This document shows, piece after piece, positions 24,838 through 35,176 of a stretch of DNA of 64,000 nt. The stretch comes from Kosakonia oryzendophytica. Lineage in GTDB: Bacteria > Pseudomonadota > Gammaproteobacteria > Enterobacterales > Enterobacteriaceae. Location: positions 62,001-126,000 of the forward strand of contig NZ_FMAY01000003.1 of the NCBI RefSeq assembly GCF_900094925.1. Direction: 5' to 3'. Under the pieces are notes generated by a model. That model saw nothing but the letters and a program-made list of their open reading frames with translations, did no database searches and was not told the origin of the DNA. How positions within the stretch are numbered: the stretch's first letter is position 1; every line of letters starts with the position of its first letter. Position numbers and translations under genes: made by a program.

Positions 24838-26490
24838 ATGATGAAAATACTTCGCGATATAACTATCCGTAAAATGCTGCTGATTATTCTGTCGTTATTC
24901 AGCATTATCTGGGCAATGGCCACCTTTCTGACATTTCAGAACTTCTCAAGAATCGATAATTTATTAACGCAGAATGCTGAACAAAAAAATGCCTACTCAT
25001 TACTGGTAAAAGGCAATGATCAGTATTTCCGCTCAGTAACCCGGATGTTACGCGCAGTAGATTTTCAACAGTCTGGCGACGAAGCTAACGCAGAAAAGAC
25101 CTTTGCCTCCTCCGGTAAAGCGTTGGCCATCACACAAGATATGCTGGCGAAGTTTCGCCAGGCGCAGCACCCCGGCGTGGACAAAGAAGTGGTTGATACC
25201 ATGGTTCGTGACTGGGAAAACCTGTTGAATAATGGCATTGTACCGATGCTGAATGCCGCACAAACGAAACAAACCGATCAGTTTCGCGAACTGTTTCGTA
25301 AAACATACCCGCCGCTGAGCGTACAGTTTGGCGCCACTGCGGAAAAATATACCCAGGCCATTCAGTCCAACGACTTACTTGATCAGACCCGTTCTCAGGT
25401 GGTCTTTAATAAATATGTCCTGATCAGCGCGCTGATAGCCGGTGTTTTGACGCTGTTCCTCACCGACCGCTATCTGGTGGGCTTCCTGGTCAAACCGATT
25501 GGTCTGATTAAACGTCACCTGGAACTGTTAACGGCAGGCAAGCTTAACCATGAACTGAATGAGTTTGGCCGTAACTGCGCCGGGCAATTGATTCCGTATA
25601 TTCGGAGCATGCAGGAAAGCTTACGCACCACAGTTGAAACGATTCAAGATAGTTCAGGTGCCATTTATCGCAGCACTAACCAGATCCGTGAAGGTAATGA
25701 TGAACTCTCCGGGCGTACCGATCAGCAGGCTGCCGCGCTGCAGCAGACCGCAGCCAGTATGGAAGAGTTAACATCGACCGTGCGCAATAATGCCGAAAAC
25801 GTCCGCGACGCACGCAAACTGACAGAAGAAGCGCAACATACCGCACAGAAAGGGGGCGAAATCACCGCCACGGTGGTGAAGACGATGCACGGAATTTCCG
25901 AAAGCTCGCAGAAAATTGCTGACATCACCACGGTGATCAATGGCATCTCCTTCCAGACCAACCTGCTGGCACTGAACGCAGCAGTAGAAGCGGCACGTGC
26001 AGGCGAACAGGGTCGCGGTTTTGCCGTGGTCGCCAGCGAGGTTCGTGCATTGGCGCAAAGAAGCGCACAGGCTGCGAAAGAGATCGAAACATTAATTCAG
26101 GAATCCGTCACCCGTGTGCAAACCGGTGCTGGTCAGGTTCAGGAAGCGGGCGGTGCCATGGCAAAAATTATCACCTCCGTTGAGCAGGTGAATAAATTAA
26201 TGACCGAGATCTCCGTTGCTTCCGAAGAGCAGAGCCGCGGGATCGAACAGATCGGCCAGGCCATGACCGAAATGGATGGCGCGACGCAACAAAACGCCGT
26301 GCTGGTGCAGGAAGCGAAAGCAAACGCCGTTTCACTGGAAAAAGAAGCTGAGCGGTTAAACAAAGCCATCGCCCTGTTTGATTCCGGGGCAAGCCCGAGC
26401 CGACACACCGCTGAGAAGAGCAGTAAAAGTTTACGCAAACCTGCCAACCTGGCGCTGGCCTCATCCGGTGATAACTGGCAGTCGTTCTGA
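24838..26490 (+). CDS. Methyl-accepting chemotaxis protein
   Basis: A 550-residue chemoreceptor with a transmembrane helix at about 12-32 and a four-helix periplasmic domain (about 35-190). A second helix lies near 195-212 and is followed by HAMP. The cytoplasmic domain has the invariant hairpin tip ISFQTNLLALNAAVEAARAG. The C-terminus is NWQSF, a variant of the NWETF pentapeptide that tethers CheR and CheB, so it should be a high-abundance type receptor able to adapt. The ligand domain is of the Tar/Tsr-like size, but I cannot name the ligand. Pectin catabolic neighbours make a plant sugar acid or amino acid plausible. Confidence 0.9.
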   Translation: MMKILRDITIRKMLLIILSLFSIIWAMATFLTFQNFSRIDNLLTQNAEQKNAYSLLVKGNDQYFRSVTRMLRAVDFQQSGDEANAEKTFASSGKALAITQDMLAKFRQAQHPGVDKEVVDTMVRDWENLLNNGIVPMLNAAQTKQTDQFRELFRKTYPPLSVQFGATAEKYTQAIQSNDLLDQTRSQVVFNKYVLISALIAGVLTLFLTDRYLVGFLVKPIGLIKRHLELLTAGKLNHELNEFGRNCAGQLIPYIRSMQESLRTTVETIQDSSGAIYRSTNQIREGNDELSGRTDQQAAALQQTAASMEELTSTVRNNAENVRDARKLTEEAQHTAQKGGEITATVVKTMHGISESSQKIADITTVINGISFQTNLLALNAAVEAARAGEQGRGFAVVASEVRALAQRSAQAAKEIETLIQESVTRVQTGAGQVQEAGGAMAKIITSVEQVNKLMTEISVASEEQSRGIEQIGQAMTEMDGATQQNAVLVQEAKANAVSLEKEAERLNKAIALFDSGASPSRHTAEKSSKSLRKPANLALASSGDNWQSF

Positions 26491-26514
26491 CCCCTTTCAG
26501 CCTAATTGACTCTG

Positions 26515-26542
26515 CGCCTGAGGCCCTCCTCAGGCGTTTTTT
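26515..26542 (+). terminator. Rho-independent terminator of the chemoreceptor gene
   Basis: Stem CGCCTGAGG/CCTCAGGCG with a 4-base loop followed by TTTTTT. Confidence 0.9.
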
Positions 26543-26664
26543 ATGGCTTCAATCCACGAATAATTTACAATATATAATTGATATATATAGATTTATTAAG
26601 AATGGCGAAAAATAAACCTTGTGCTAATTTTTTGAGGTGCGGAAAAGAACAAGAGGGTCTTAGC

Positions 26665-26862
26665 ATGAAGTTCAATGATGAGCAGACGGGACTCATTGGA
26701 TTAGCCATTGGCGCTGCAGTGATTGGCCTGGTTGCAGAACGCAGGTCAATTAGCCGGGACACGATTATTGAGGAAATTGAACGGCAAGGCAGAAACCGGG
26801 GCGACGGCGTTGAAGGTGACATTTTTCTGAAAGCCGCGGAACTGGTGCGTAAAGGTGTGTGA
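26665..26862 (+). CDS. Small hypothetical protein (65 residues)
   Basis: Starts at the ATG at 26665 (MKFNDEQTGLIGLAIGAAVI) preceded by GAGGG; the frame opens further upstream without a ribosome site. Residues 9-24 form a hydrophobic, glycine/alanine-rich segment, either membrane or buried helix. A charged C-terminal half follows (RRSISRDTIIEEIERQGRNR). A terminator follows at once, so it is a monocistronic unit. I do not recognise the family. Confidence 0.65.
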   Translation: MKFNDEQTGLIGLAIGAAVIGLVAERRSISRDTIIEEIERQGRNRGDGVEGDIFLKAAELVRKGV

Positions 26863-26888
26863 CAATCAGCCCGCCCGGGGGCTGATTG
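26863..26888 (+). terminator. Terminator after the small gene
   Basis: CAATCAGCCC pairs with GGGCTGATTG, followed by TTTAA. It lies between convergent genes and may serve both. Confidence 0.7.
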
Positions 26889-26907
26889 TTTAACCGACAT
26901 GGGTGTG

Positions 26908-27999
26908 TTATTTCACTGTGCCTTTCACGCCATGCGGCTCGGCGCGCCGGTATTGCGGCGCGATTTGCACCGCACCATGCAGCGCTGCTGCGGCATGCCA
27001 CGGCCAGCGGGGATCGTAGAGCACACCCCGCGCCAGGGCGATCAGATCGGCCTCTCCCTGCTGGAGAATGCTTTCAGCATGCTGCGGTTCCGTAATCAAC
27101 CCAACGGCAATCACCGGCATCCGGGTCTGCTCACGCAGTGCTTTGGCGAATGGCACCTGATACCCCGCCGTCACCTTAATGCTCTGCAACGGCGAAAGCC
27201 CGCCGCTGGAGACGTGAACATAATCGCCGCCAGCCGCCTCAATGTTCTGCGTCAGCACCGTTGACTGGGCTAAATCCCAACCTCCGTCCACCCAGTCGGT
27301 GGCGGAGATACGAATCCCCACCGCCACCGCTGAAGGCACCGCGTCACGCACCGCACGGAAGACCTCCAGCGGGAAACGCATCCGGTTGTCGAGACTGCCG
27401 CCATACTCGTCACTGCGCTGATTAGAGAGCGGCGAAAGAAATTGATGCAATAAGTAGCCGTGAGCGGCATGGATCTCAATAAGCTCAATGCCCAGCGCCA
27501 CCGCGCGCAGAGCGCTGTCCACAAAACCCTGTTTCACCCGCGCCAGATCCTGTGCTGTCATTTCTCGCGGCGCACGTTCAGCAGGGTCGTGGGGCAGATT
27601 CGATGCAGAAAATGTTTGCCAGCCCCCCTCTTCAATTGCGAGCTGCTTACCGCCTGACCACGGGGCGCTGACAGAAGCTTTACGCCCGGCGTGACCAAGC
27701 TGGATACCGATTTTTATCGGCGAATAGTGGCGAATATCCTCAATAACTTCACGCAGTGCTGCCTGCGTTTCATCATCCCACAGGCCGAGATCCTGGGGAG
27801 AGATGCGACCAGCAGGCTCTACCGCCGTGGCCTCAATAATCAGCAACCCCGCGCCAGATAACGCCAGGTTACCCAAATGGATGCGGTGCCAGGCGGTGGC
27901 TTTCCCATCGACGGCGGAATACTGGCACATCGGGGCTATGACGATACGGTTATCCAGTTCAACCTGACCCAGCTTAGCGGGTGAAAACAATTTGCTCAT
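26908..27999 (-). CDS. Old-yellow-enzyme NAD(P)H:flavin oxidoreductase, YqjM type
   Basis: A 363-residue FMN-binding TIM-barrel enzyme. Diagnostic features of the YqjM/XenA class are APMCQYSA with the redox-tuning cysteine near residue 25, QLGHAGRKAS, the substrate-binding histidines in HAAHGYLLHQFLSPLSNQRS and DEYGGSLDNRMRF. These enzymes reduce activated C=C bonds of enones, nitroesters or quinones using NAD(P)H. It is cytoplasmic. It is the last gene on the minus strand here and its neighbour 165 bp upstream is probably in another unit. Confidence 0.9.
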   Translation of the reverse strand: MSKLFSPAKLGQVELDNRIVIAPMCQYSAVDGKATAWHRIHLGNLALSGAGLLIIEATAVEPAGRISPQDLGLWDDETQAALREVIEDIRHYSPIKIGIQLGHAGRKASVSAPWSGGKQLAIEEGGWQTFSASNLPHDPAERAPREMTAQDLARVKQGFVDSALRAVALGIELIEIHAAHGYLLHQFLSPLSNQRSDEYGGSLDNRMRFPLEVFRAVRDAVPSAVAVGIRISATDWVDGGWDLAQSTVLTQNIEAAGGDYVHVSSGGLSPLQSIKVTAGYQVPFAKALREQTRMPVIAVGLITEPQHAESILQQGEADLIALARGVLYDPRWPWHAAAALHGAVQIAPQYRRAEPHGVKGTVK

Positions 28000-28164
28000 T
28001 CATCATCCTTATTCCGGCTGTTCAATGACGCGCCCGGACAGCAAAAGACAACATTATCAGCCTGTGACTCTCCGCCGGATGCCCGGGCGTGTCGTTGGCT
28101 GAACGTGCCCTTTTGGGGCTTTTCATTTTCAGAGCCTGTCTAAAACGGTTGAAATATCCCGTCG

Positions 28165-28980
28165 TTATAACTGTGTCACACCGCGCGCCGCCGCCTCGTC
28201 CCGCCACTGCAACAAGGGAACATACGCCTGGCGAGTGACCGGAGAGAAACCGCCAATCAACGCAGCCGCACAGCGCTCCTGATAGCGCACATCACTCACC
28301 AACTGGCGCAACGCCGACTGCAAGAGCACCACGGTCTTCGCGGGCGTCTGCCTGGCCGTGATCAACGGTAATCCTGGGGATAACGGGCTTTGCCCTATCA
28401 CTGCCAGCCCCGTGAGTAACGCGGGCTGGTCGCGTTGCAACAGCGCGTATGTCACGCAATCAATCGCGGCGAGATCAGCCTTTTCCTGCTGGAGTTCAAC
28501 CAGCGATTGCCGGTGGCTACCGCTAATGGTGATGTGGGAAAAGAAATGCGCTGCCCCCGGTAACTGCGCAACCTTATAGCGCAGGGCGTTATAGCCGGAT
28601 TGGGAGTCCACGGCATTGCACACGGCACGGCGACCGCGAAAATCCGCCAGCGCTTTTCCGCGATCCGCTTCGCGCGCCACCAGCAGACTGCGATAGTGGA
28701 TGCCTTCGCACCCCGGTGCCAGATAGTGAAAACAGCCTACGGTCTGCACCCCGCTCAGGGTGGTCATCAGCGGATAGCCGCAGGTCTGACTGAGTAAGAG
28801 ATCATCCCGTTGCCAGTGGTTAAGCAAATCATCGCCGGGCCAACAGGGCTCCGCCCGCAGACCGTGGTCCGCCAGTATGGCTTGTAAGGCCTCCAGCAGC
28901 GCACGCGTGTGCGGGTGACACAGGTCATACATCGGCAACGCAATATTACTCATCGCGCTGTGGGAAACCAGGGTGTGCAT
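28165..28980 (-). CDS. PhnD/SsuA-like binding-domain protein without signal peptide
   Basis: A 271-residue protein with the periplasmic type II binding fold of phosphonate-binding proteins: ALPMYDLCHPHTRALLEALQ, LLLSQTCGYPL, then AVCNAVDSQSGYNALRYKVA with a typical ligand-binding SQSGY loop, and later KADLAAIDCVTYALLQR. No signal peptide is visible, and there is no ABC ATPase or permease gene nearby. It overlaps the desaturase gene by 35 bp (start at 28980, GGTGG upstream; an internal ATG at 28953 is an alternative). It may be a cytoplasmic enzyme-like or sensory relative rather than a transporter part. Confidence 0.75.
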   Translation of the reverse strand: MHTLVSHSAMSNIALPMYDLCHPHTRALLEALQAILADHGLRAEPCWPGDDLLNHWQRDDLLLSQTCGYPLMTTLSGVQTVGCFHYLAPGCEGIHYRSLLVAREADRGKALADFRGRRAVCNAVDSQSGYNALRYKVAQLPGAAHFFSHITISGSHRQSLVELQQEKADLAAIDCVTYALLQRDQPALLTGLAVIGQSPLSPGLPLITARQTPAKTVVLLQSALRQLVSDVRYQERCAAALIGGFSPVTRQAYVPLLQWRDEAAARGVTQL

Positions 28981-29911
28981 TCACGTCCACCGGGGAAAAT
29001 AAAAAGCGCCGTAACCATTCACTATAGCCGCGCACCAGAAAACCGCGATTACGCTGCTGCCAGGCGGCCCGGTCACGCAGATAAATCGTGCGTAAACCAT
29101 ACCAGGGCACACCGGGCAAATCATGGTGGATCGCATGATAATTCAGGTTGAGAAACAGGATGCGCCACGGCAGCGCCGCTTCGTTGATCACCGAACGCGC
29201 CAGCGGATCGTCTGCTGCCTGGTGTTCAAGAAATGAGCGGATTTTAGTGATAGCCAATGCCGGGTAACTCACCATCAGCACATACCACAGCGCCGGGAAG
29301 TCGCAACAGGCCAGCCAGGTGAAAACCACAGCCAGCAGCGCCATATGGACAATCCACATGGTTATCGTTTTACCTTGTCGCTGGCGGAATGCTCGCACCA
29401 TGCCCGCCAGCAGTTGCCCGATGTCCAGTAACGGCGACAGCAGCAGACGACCAATAAAAGTATTACGTAAATGAATAACCGTTTGCCGCCAGCCCGACAG
29501 GTGTTGCCAGCGATGAGGAGAAAAATAATAGGACTCCGGATCGTCTTCCGGCAGGGTCAGTAAATGGCTGCGATGATGCGCCAGGTGAGAGTCCCGGTAG
29601 AGACCGTAAGGATACCAGAGCGCCAGCGGCAGGATCCCCAGCAGTTGGTTGAACCAGGCAACACGCGTAGGGTGACCGTGGATCAGCTCATGCTGGACCG
29701 ACATATACCAGCTGGTTAACACCACCAGCAGCACCGTTGCAGGCAACAGCTCCAGCATTTTCCACCAGGCCAGCGTGGCGAACCAGCCACTGTAGACCGC
29801 AATGATCACGCCCCAGGTAGGCAGTTCGCTGCGCCATACCCAGCTACGGGATAGCTGGTGGATAAAATCCCGCTGCTGTTGATGTAGATAAACCGGACGC
29901 CCTTTCGCCAT
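28946..29911 (-). CDS. Membrane fatty acid desaturase
   Basis: A 321-residue integral membrane protein with the three histidine boxes of the di-iron desaturase/hydroxylase family: QHELIHGHP near 73-81, DSHLAHHRS near 107-115 and NYHAIHHDLP near 255-264. At least four hydrophobic segments lie between them. It would act on an acyl lipid or related substrate in the inner membrane. It is first in a two-gene overlapping unit with the PhnD-like protein, an uncommon pairing for enterobacteria. Confidence 0.85.
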   Translation of the reverse strand: MAKGRPVYLHQQQRDFIHQLSRSWVWRSELPTWGVIIAVYSGWFATLAWWKMLELLPATVLLVVLTSWYMSVQHELIHGHPTRVAWFNQLLGILPLALWYPYGLYRDSHLAHHRSHLLTLPEDDPESYYFSPHRWQHLSGWRQTVIHLRNTFIGRLLLSPLLDIGQLLAGMVRAFRQRQGKTITMWIVHMALLAVVFTWLACCDFPALWYVLMVSYPALAITKIRSFLEHQAADDPLARSVINEAALPWRILFLNLNYHAIHHDLPGVPWYGLRTIYLRDRAAWQQRNRGFLVRGYSEWLRRFLFSPVDVNAHPGFPQRDE

Positions 29912-30017
29912 TCACGCACACGCTCGCTGCTTGCTCTTTTCAGCGCAACGATGCGAGAGGAAGCTGGAAATGACAACGTACTTAAATCACTTAGCTATTG
30001 CACAAAACGGAAAATCT

Positions 30018-30044
30018 CACGCCCCCACCGCTAACGGGGGCGTG
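30018..30044. terminator. Hairpin after the SDR gene
   Basis: CACGCCCCC pairs with GGGGGCGTG around a 9-base loop, just past the SDR stop on the minus strand. The flanking T-run is weak. Confidence 0.55.
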
Positions 30045-30057
30045 TTGTTTCTGGCGC

Positions 30058-30807
30058 TTAAATCTGCGCCATACCGCCATCGACGAACAGCTCAGCACCG
30101 TTTATAAAGCTGGCAGCATCGGAGGCCAGAAACGCGACCACTTTACCAATCTCTTCCGGTTCACCAAGACGTCCCAACGGCACTTGCGCAGCAAGCGCAT
30201 CGAACAATCCCTGACGATGCTCATCCGGCACCAGGTCCCCCAGCCCCGGCGTACGTACCGGCCCCGGACTGACCACATTCACGCGGATCCCGCGCCCTTG
30301 CAGATCCAGCGACCAGGAGCGGGCAAAGTTACGCACGGCCGCTTTACTGGCGCTGTACACGCTAAAGTTGGCAGTGCCTTTGATCGAAACGGTCGACCCG
30401 GTCAGCACAATGGACGCGCCGTCAACCAGCAGCGGCAGGGCTTTCTGTACAGTAAACAGTAATCCGCGCACGTTAGTGGCAAAAATCCGATCAAAATGCG
30501 CTTCCGTGATAGCGCCTAATGGCAACATATCGCCGCCGCCTGCGTTGGCGAACAGAATGTCGAGCCGCCCGGCGCTTTTGGCGATATGCGCATACACCGT
30601 GTCGAGATCGGACAGCACCGATGCATCAGCACGGAGGCCGGTGATGTCGTGACCGATCTCCGCAACGGCGGCGTCCAGTTCTTTTTGCCGACGACCGGTA
30701 ATAAACACGCGTGCCCCCTGCGCCACCAGCTCTTTCGCCGTTGCCAGACCGATCCCGCTGGTCCCGCCCGTTACCAGCGCAATTTTTCCGCTCAATGCAG
30801 TGCTCAT
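30058..30807 (-). CDS. Short-chain dehydrogenase/reductase
   Basis: A 249-residue classical SDR. It has the NAD(P) motif [10 protein letters not shown] at 14-23, an arginine pair after beta-2 (ITGRRQKE) suggesting NADPH, NAGG at about 88-91, catalytic Ser in TGSTVS, YSASKAA with Tyr/Lys, and the C-terminal FVDGGMAQI. Substrate unknown. It is divergent from a LysR gene of the class that usually controls adjacent SDR or oxidoreductase genes. Confidence 0.88.
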   Translation of the reverse strand: MSTALSGKIALVTGGTSGIGLATAKELVAQGARVFITGRRQKELDAAVAEIGHDITGLRADASVLSDLDTVYAHIAKSAGRLDILFANAGGGDMLPLGAITEAHFDRIFATNVRGLLFTVQKALPLLVDGASIVLTGSTVSIKGTANFSVYSASKAAVRNFARSWSLDLQGRGIRVNVVSPGPVRTPGLGDLVPDEHRQGLFDALAAQVPLGRLGEPEEIGKVVAFLASDAASFINGAELFVDGGMAQI

Positions 30808-30979
30808 GATGTATTCCTCATATTCAGTATCGGGTTAATGGATTCACCTGAACGTTCACCGCGTGTCGCCTCAGGCATGGCGGTAATGTAGCGCCGGGAC
30901 TTTTATTGAAAAATAGTGAAAAATGAAAATGACTATTCACCACTGTGTATAATCATGCAGAACATTGCAGGAGAAGATC

Positions 30980-31897
30980 ATGGATCAGTTAATGGCCATT
31001 CGGGCTTTTGCCCGCGTCGTGGAAGCAGGCAACTTTACCCGGGCGGCGGATTCGCTGGAGATGCCGAATGCAACGCTGAGCAAATTGGTGCAGGAGCTGG
31101 AAGCGCACCTCGGCGTTCGCCTGCTGCAACGCACCACCCGGCGGGTCACCGTCACGCCGGAAGGCCGCGATTACTATGAGAAAACGGCGCGAATTCTGCG
31201 CGATCTGGAAGATATTGATACCGGCTTTAACGCGGCGCGCAGCACGCCTCGCGGCCAGTTACGCGTTGACATAGGCGGTTCGACAGCCAGAGAGGTGTTG
31301 ATCCCCGCCCTGCCCGATTTTATGGCGCGTTACCCGGATATTCGTCTCGATCTGGGCGTGTCAGATCGCGCGGTGGACCTGATCAGCGACAATATTGATT
31401 GTGTGATCCGCGGCGGTCCGCTGGATAACTCGTCGCTGATTGCCCGCCATATTGGCGCGGCGACGCTGATCACCTGCGCAACACCGGGTTACCTGCAAAC
31501 GTTCGGCACGCCGGCTTATCCGCAGGAGCTGAAAAATGGTCACCGGCTGGTCAGTTATCTCTCCCCGCAAACAGGCAGAGCGTTCCCTTTCCGCTTTGCC
31601 CGCGATGGCGAAAAAACCGAGATCAAAGTCGACCACCGCATTGGTATTAATGAGAGCAACGCCCATCTCGCCGCCGGGCTGGCGGGGCTCGGCATCATCC
31701 AGACGTTCAGTTATGCCGCCTGCGCGGCGCTGAAAGAGGGGGCGCTGGTGGAGATCCTCAGTGCGTGGCGCCCGGCACCGTACCCTTTCCACGTGGTCTA
31801 CCCGCAAAACCGCCACCTCACGCACCGCCTGCGTGTTTTTATTGACTGGCTGCTGGAATGTTTTCCGGCGCGGATCAGCGGTGGTGTGATGAAATAA
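30980..31897 (+). CDS. LysR-family transcriptional regulator
   Basis: 305 residues from the ATG at 30980 (MDQLMAIRAFARVVEAGNFT), which follows AGGAG; an ATG 15 bp upstream lacks one. The HTH region is AADSLEMPNATLSKLVQELE, followed by RLLQRTTRRVTVTPEGRDYYE. The effector domain is full length. It is divergent from the SDR gene, 172 bp away, which is the likely target. Confidence 0.87.
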   Translation: MDQLMAIRAFARVVEAGNFTRAADSLEMPNATLSKLVQELEAHLGVRLLQRTTRRVTVTPEGRDYYEKTARILRDLEDIDTGFNAARSTPRGQLRVDIGGSTAREVLIPALPDFMARYPDIRLDLGVSDRAVDLISDNIDCVIRGGPLDNSSLIARHIGAATLITCATPGYLQTFGTPAYPQELKNGHRLVSYLSPQTGRAFPFRFARDGEKTEIKVDHRIGINESNAHLAAGLAGLGIIQTFSYAACAALKEGALVEILSAWRPAPYPFHVVYPQNRHLTHRLRVFIDWLLECFPARISGGVMK

Positions 31898-31949
31898 AAA
31901 AAGCAAAGCCGAATACCGGCCTTAACTCGCGCGGCATTTACTTGGATAT

Positions 31950-32252
31950 GGTCACCAACGAGACGACAGCAAGGCGGAGTACAGTGCGAATGGCCCCCTT
32001 ACCGGCCTCAGTTGGAGCAATAACGATCCTGACCGCGGCGACCTTCCACGTGCGAGAAACAACAGCAGCCTAACCGGGAAAGTTACCGTTCGGGACTCAG
32101 ATAACAGCGGCGACAAGCTGACGTTTGATACGACGCAATAGGTGCCGTTAGCCGAAAACAAAAAGTGGGTGTTATTCGTTTTTCCGCCAGTATTGCATTC
32201 AATGGTTGTTACCGCTGGGTCCGCTGGTCTTTTCCTGGGCGGAGCCGTTTAA
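31950..32252 (+). pseudogene. Probable gene remnant with internal stop
   Basis: One frame is open from 31950 to the TAG at 32139. It encodes protein-like sequence (LSWSNNDPDRGDLPRARN, SLTGKVTVRDSDNSGDKLTF) with no start codon or ribosome site. Reading continues in the same frame after the TAG into a hydrophobic stretch (VVTAGSAGLFLGGAV) ending at a TAA at 32250. It may be the decayed end of a surface or phage-like protein. I cannot name it. Confidence 0.3.
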
Positions 32253-32351
32253 AAAATAGGACGGAGATAAAGCGGAGCAGTTCCAATTTAATATAGGTAA
32301 AATCGGGTAACCGTTATAACGGACGATCTTCTTACCCTTGCTTTGCGAAAA

Positions 32352-32585
32352 ATGGACATGAAGAAAAAATCACCAACCAGTGTTAACAAAGTGGATTTTT
32401 TCGACTTCCGATATGAACTGGAGCGCACGGTTCTGGCAACAACCGAGGAATATTCGCGACAATGCCTGACACGCGCCAAATTCCTTAGCTACCTGTTGTA
32501 CCGAAATCTCCGTCATGAATATGTGGAATTATTTAACCAAACATTTAGCAGCGCTGAAACCACATCCCACGCCACTGCGGACTAA
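32352..32585 (+). CDS. Hypothetical protein (77 residues)
   Basis: Starts at ATG 32352 (MDMKKKSPTSVNKVDFFDFR). A basic N-terminus is followed by a mostly helical, aromatic-rich sequence (RAKFLSYLLYRNLRHEYVEL). No ribosome site is seen, and the surroundings look like decayed DNA, so it could be chance. No family recognised. Confidence 0.35.
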   Translation: MDMKKKSPTSVNKVDFFDFRYELERTVLATTEEYSRQCLTRAKFLSYLLYRNLRHEYVELFNQTFSSAETTSHATAD

Positions 32586-32945
32586 AAAGAAAAAACGCGG
32601 GATTTCAGAAATAATTTTCCCCGGCTGAAACAGGCGATATATCATGAATAAGCAGGCGAGAAATTCGTTCGCCGCAGCGTGAAGAAAACGGCTGCACGCG
32701 GCATTATTTCTGCGTGTATCGATTGGCAAGCATCTCTTTTGTTGAGACGTGACGCCATAAATGTAACGCGTTTTTTTCAGCTATCGCTGATGGTTGAATT
32801 GCGGTGAGTAAGATATCTATTAAGTCGTACACTTGCAAAGCAGGGTATATATTTGCTAAAACAGCGTTCCCTGTATTGATCTTTATGAAGATATCACTAA
32901 AAATTAGGTGGAAAGCTTTTTAATTCCATCACAAGGAGTGACGTT
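32586..32945. other. Intergenic region before the H-NS paralogue
   Basis: About 360 bp, AT-rich towards the right end, with no supported gene. It presumably contains the promoter of the H-NS-like gene. Confidence 0.5.
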
Positions 32946-33350
32946 ATGTCAGAAGCCCTTAAATCACTAAATAACATTCGCACGCTGAGAGTTCAGGCTC
33001 GCGAAGTTACTCTTGAAACACTTGAAGAGATGCTTGAAAAGTTGACAGTGGTTGTTGAAGAACGCCGTGAAGAAGATCTTTCTTTGCGCAAAGAACAAGA
33101 AGAGAAAGAGGCCAAACTGGCTGCGTTCCGTCAAAAATTAATTGATGAAGGTATTGATCCGACTGAACTTCTTTCCTCTCTGAAAGGTCAGGTATCAAAA
33201 TCCAAATCTGTCCGCGCACCTCGCCCGGCAAAATATAAGTATGTGGATGAAGATGGCAGCGAGAAAACCTGGACCGGCCAGGGCCGCACGCCAAAAGCGA
33301 TTGCAAAAGCCATTGAAGGCGGCAAGAAACTCGAAGATTTCGAAATCTGA
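32946..33350 (+). CDS. H-NS-family nucleoid protein (paralogue)
   Basis: A 134-residue protein. The N-terminal oligomerisation helices ([20 protein letters not shown]) are nearly the same as in H-NS. The linker differs ([20 protein letters not shown]), and the C-terminal DNA-binding domain keeps [20 protein letters not shown] with the QGR AT-hook-like loop. The ending [10 protein letters not shown] is shorter than chromosomal H-NS. It is therefore probably an extra H-NS/StpA/Hfp-type protein rather than the core hns gene, though the window alone cannot prove that. It lies beside gene debris and the bgl operon, a classic H-NS target. Confidence 0.85.
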   Translation: MSEALKSLNNIRTLRVQAREVTLETLEEMLEKLTVVVEERREEDLSLRKEQEEKEAKLAAFRQKLIDEGIDPTELLSSLKGQVSKSKSVRAPRPAKYKYVDEDGSEKTWTGQGRTPKAIAKAIEGGKKLEDFEI

Positions 33351-33359
33351 AAATAAAAA

Positions 33360-33388
33360 GGGCGGCGCAATACCGCCCTCTTTTTTTT
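33360..33388 (+). terminator. Rho-independent terminator of the H-NS-like gene
   Basis: GGGCGG/CCGCCC stem with a 7-base loop followed by TCTTTTTTTT. The convergent porin gene ends just beyond it. Confidence 0.9.
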
Positions 33389-33389
33389 G

Positions 33390-34988
<1,599 letters not shown>

Positions 34989-35016
34989 TCAATATGACAT
35001 CCCCCAAAAACAAAAA

Positions 35017-35083
35017 GACCCGCAACTGACAGGTATTTACTCCGCCAGTTGCAGGTCTCGCCTGAATTAAATCAGTCACGTCC
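35017..35083 (-). promoter_or_regulatory. RAT antiterminator/terminator module before the porin gene
   Basis: On the minus strand, the terminator stem ACCTGCAACTG../..CAGTTGCGGGTC followed by TTTTTG (35017-35057) overlaps an upstream RAT-type sequence (35052-35083) with GGACGTGACTGA at its 5' end and GCGAGACCTG at its 3' end. Antiterminators of the BglG family bind such sites to prevent the terminator from forming. Confidence 0.8.
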
Positions 35084-35176
35084 TGAAGGGATAATTACGT
35101 TAACAAATCAACATTATTTTAATTAATCGCGGTGACAATCACGCTCACCGCCGCTATTTCCCGCGAAGTGGGAATG

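Noticed and set aside
24770-24838. c-di-GMP-I (GEMM) riboswitch before the chemoreceptor
   Set aside because: Only GGGCAAACC fits. The second conserved block and tetraloop receptor are missing, so I report only an unassigned hairpin leader.
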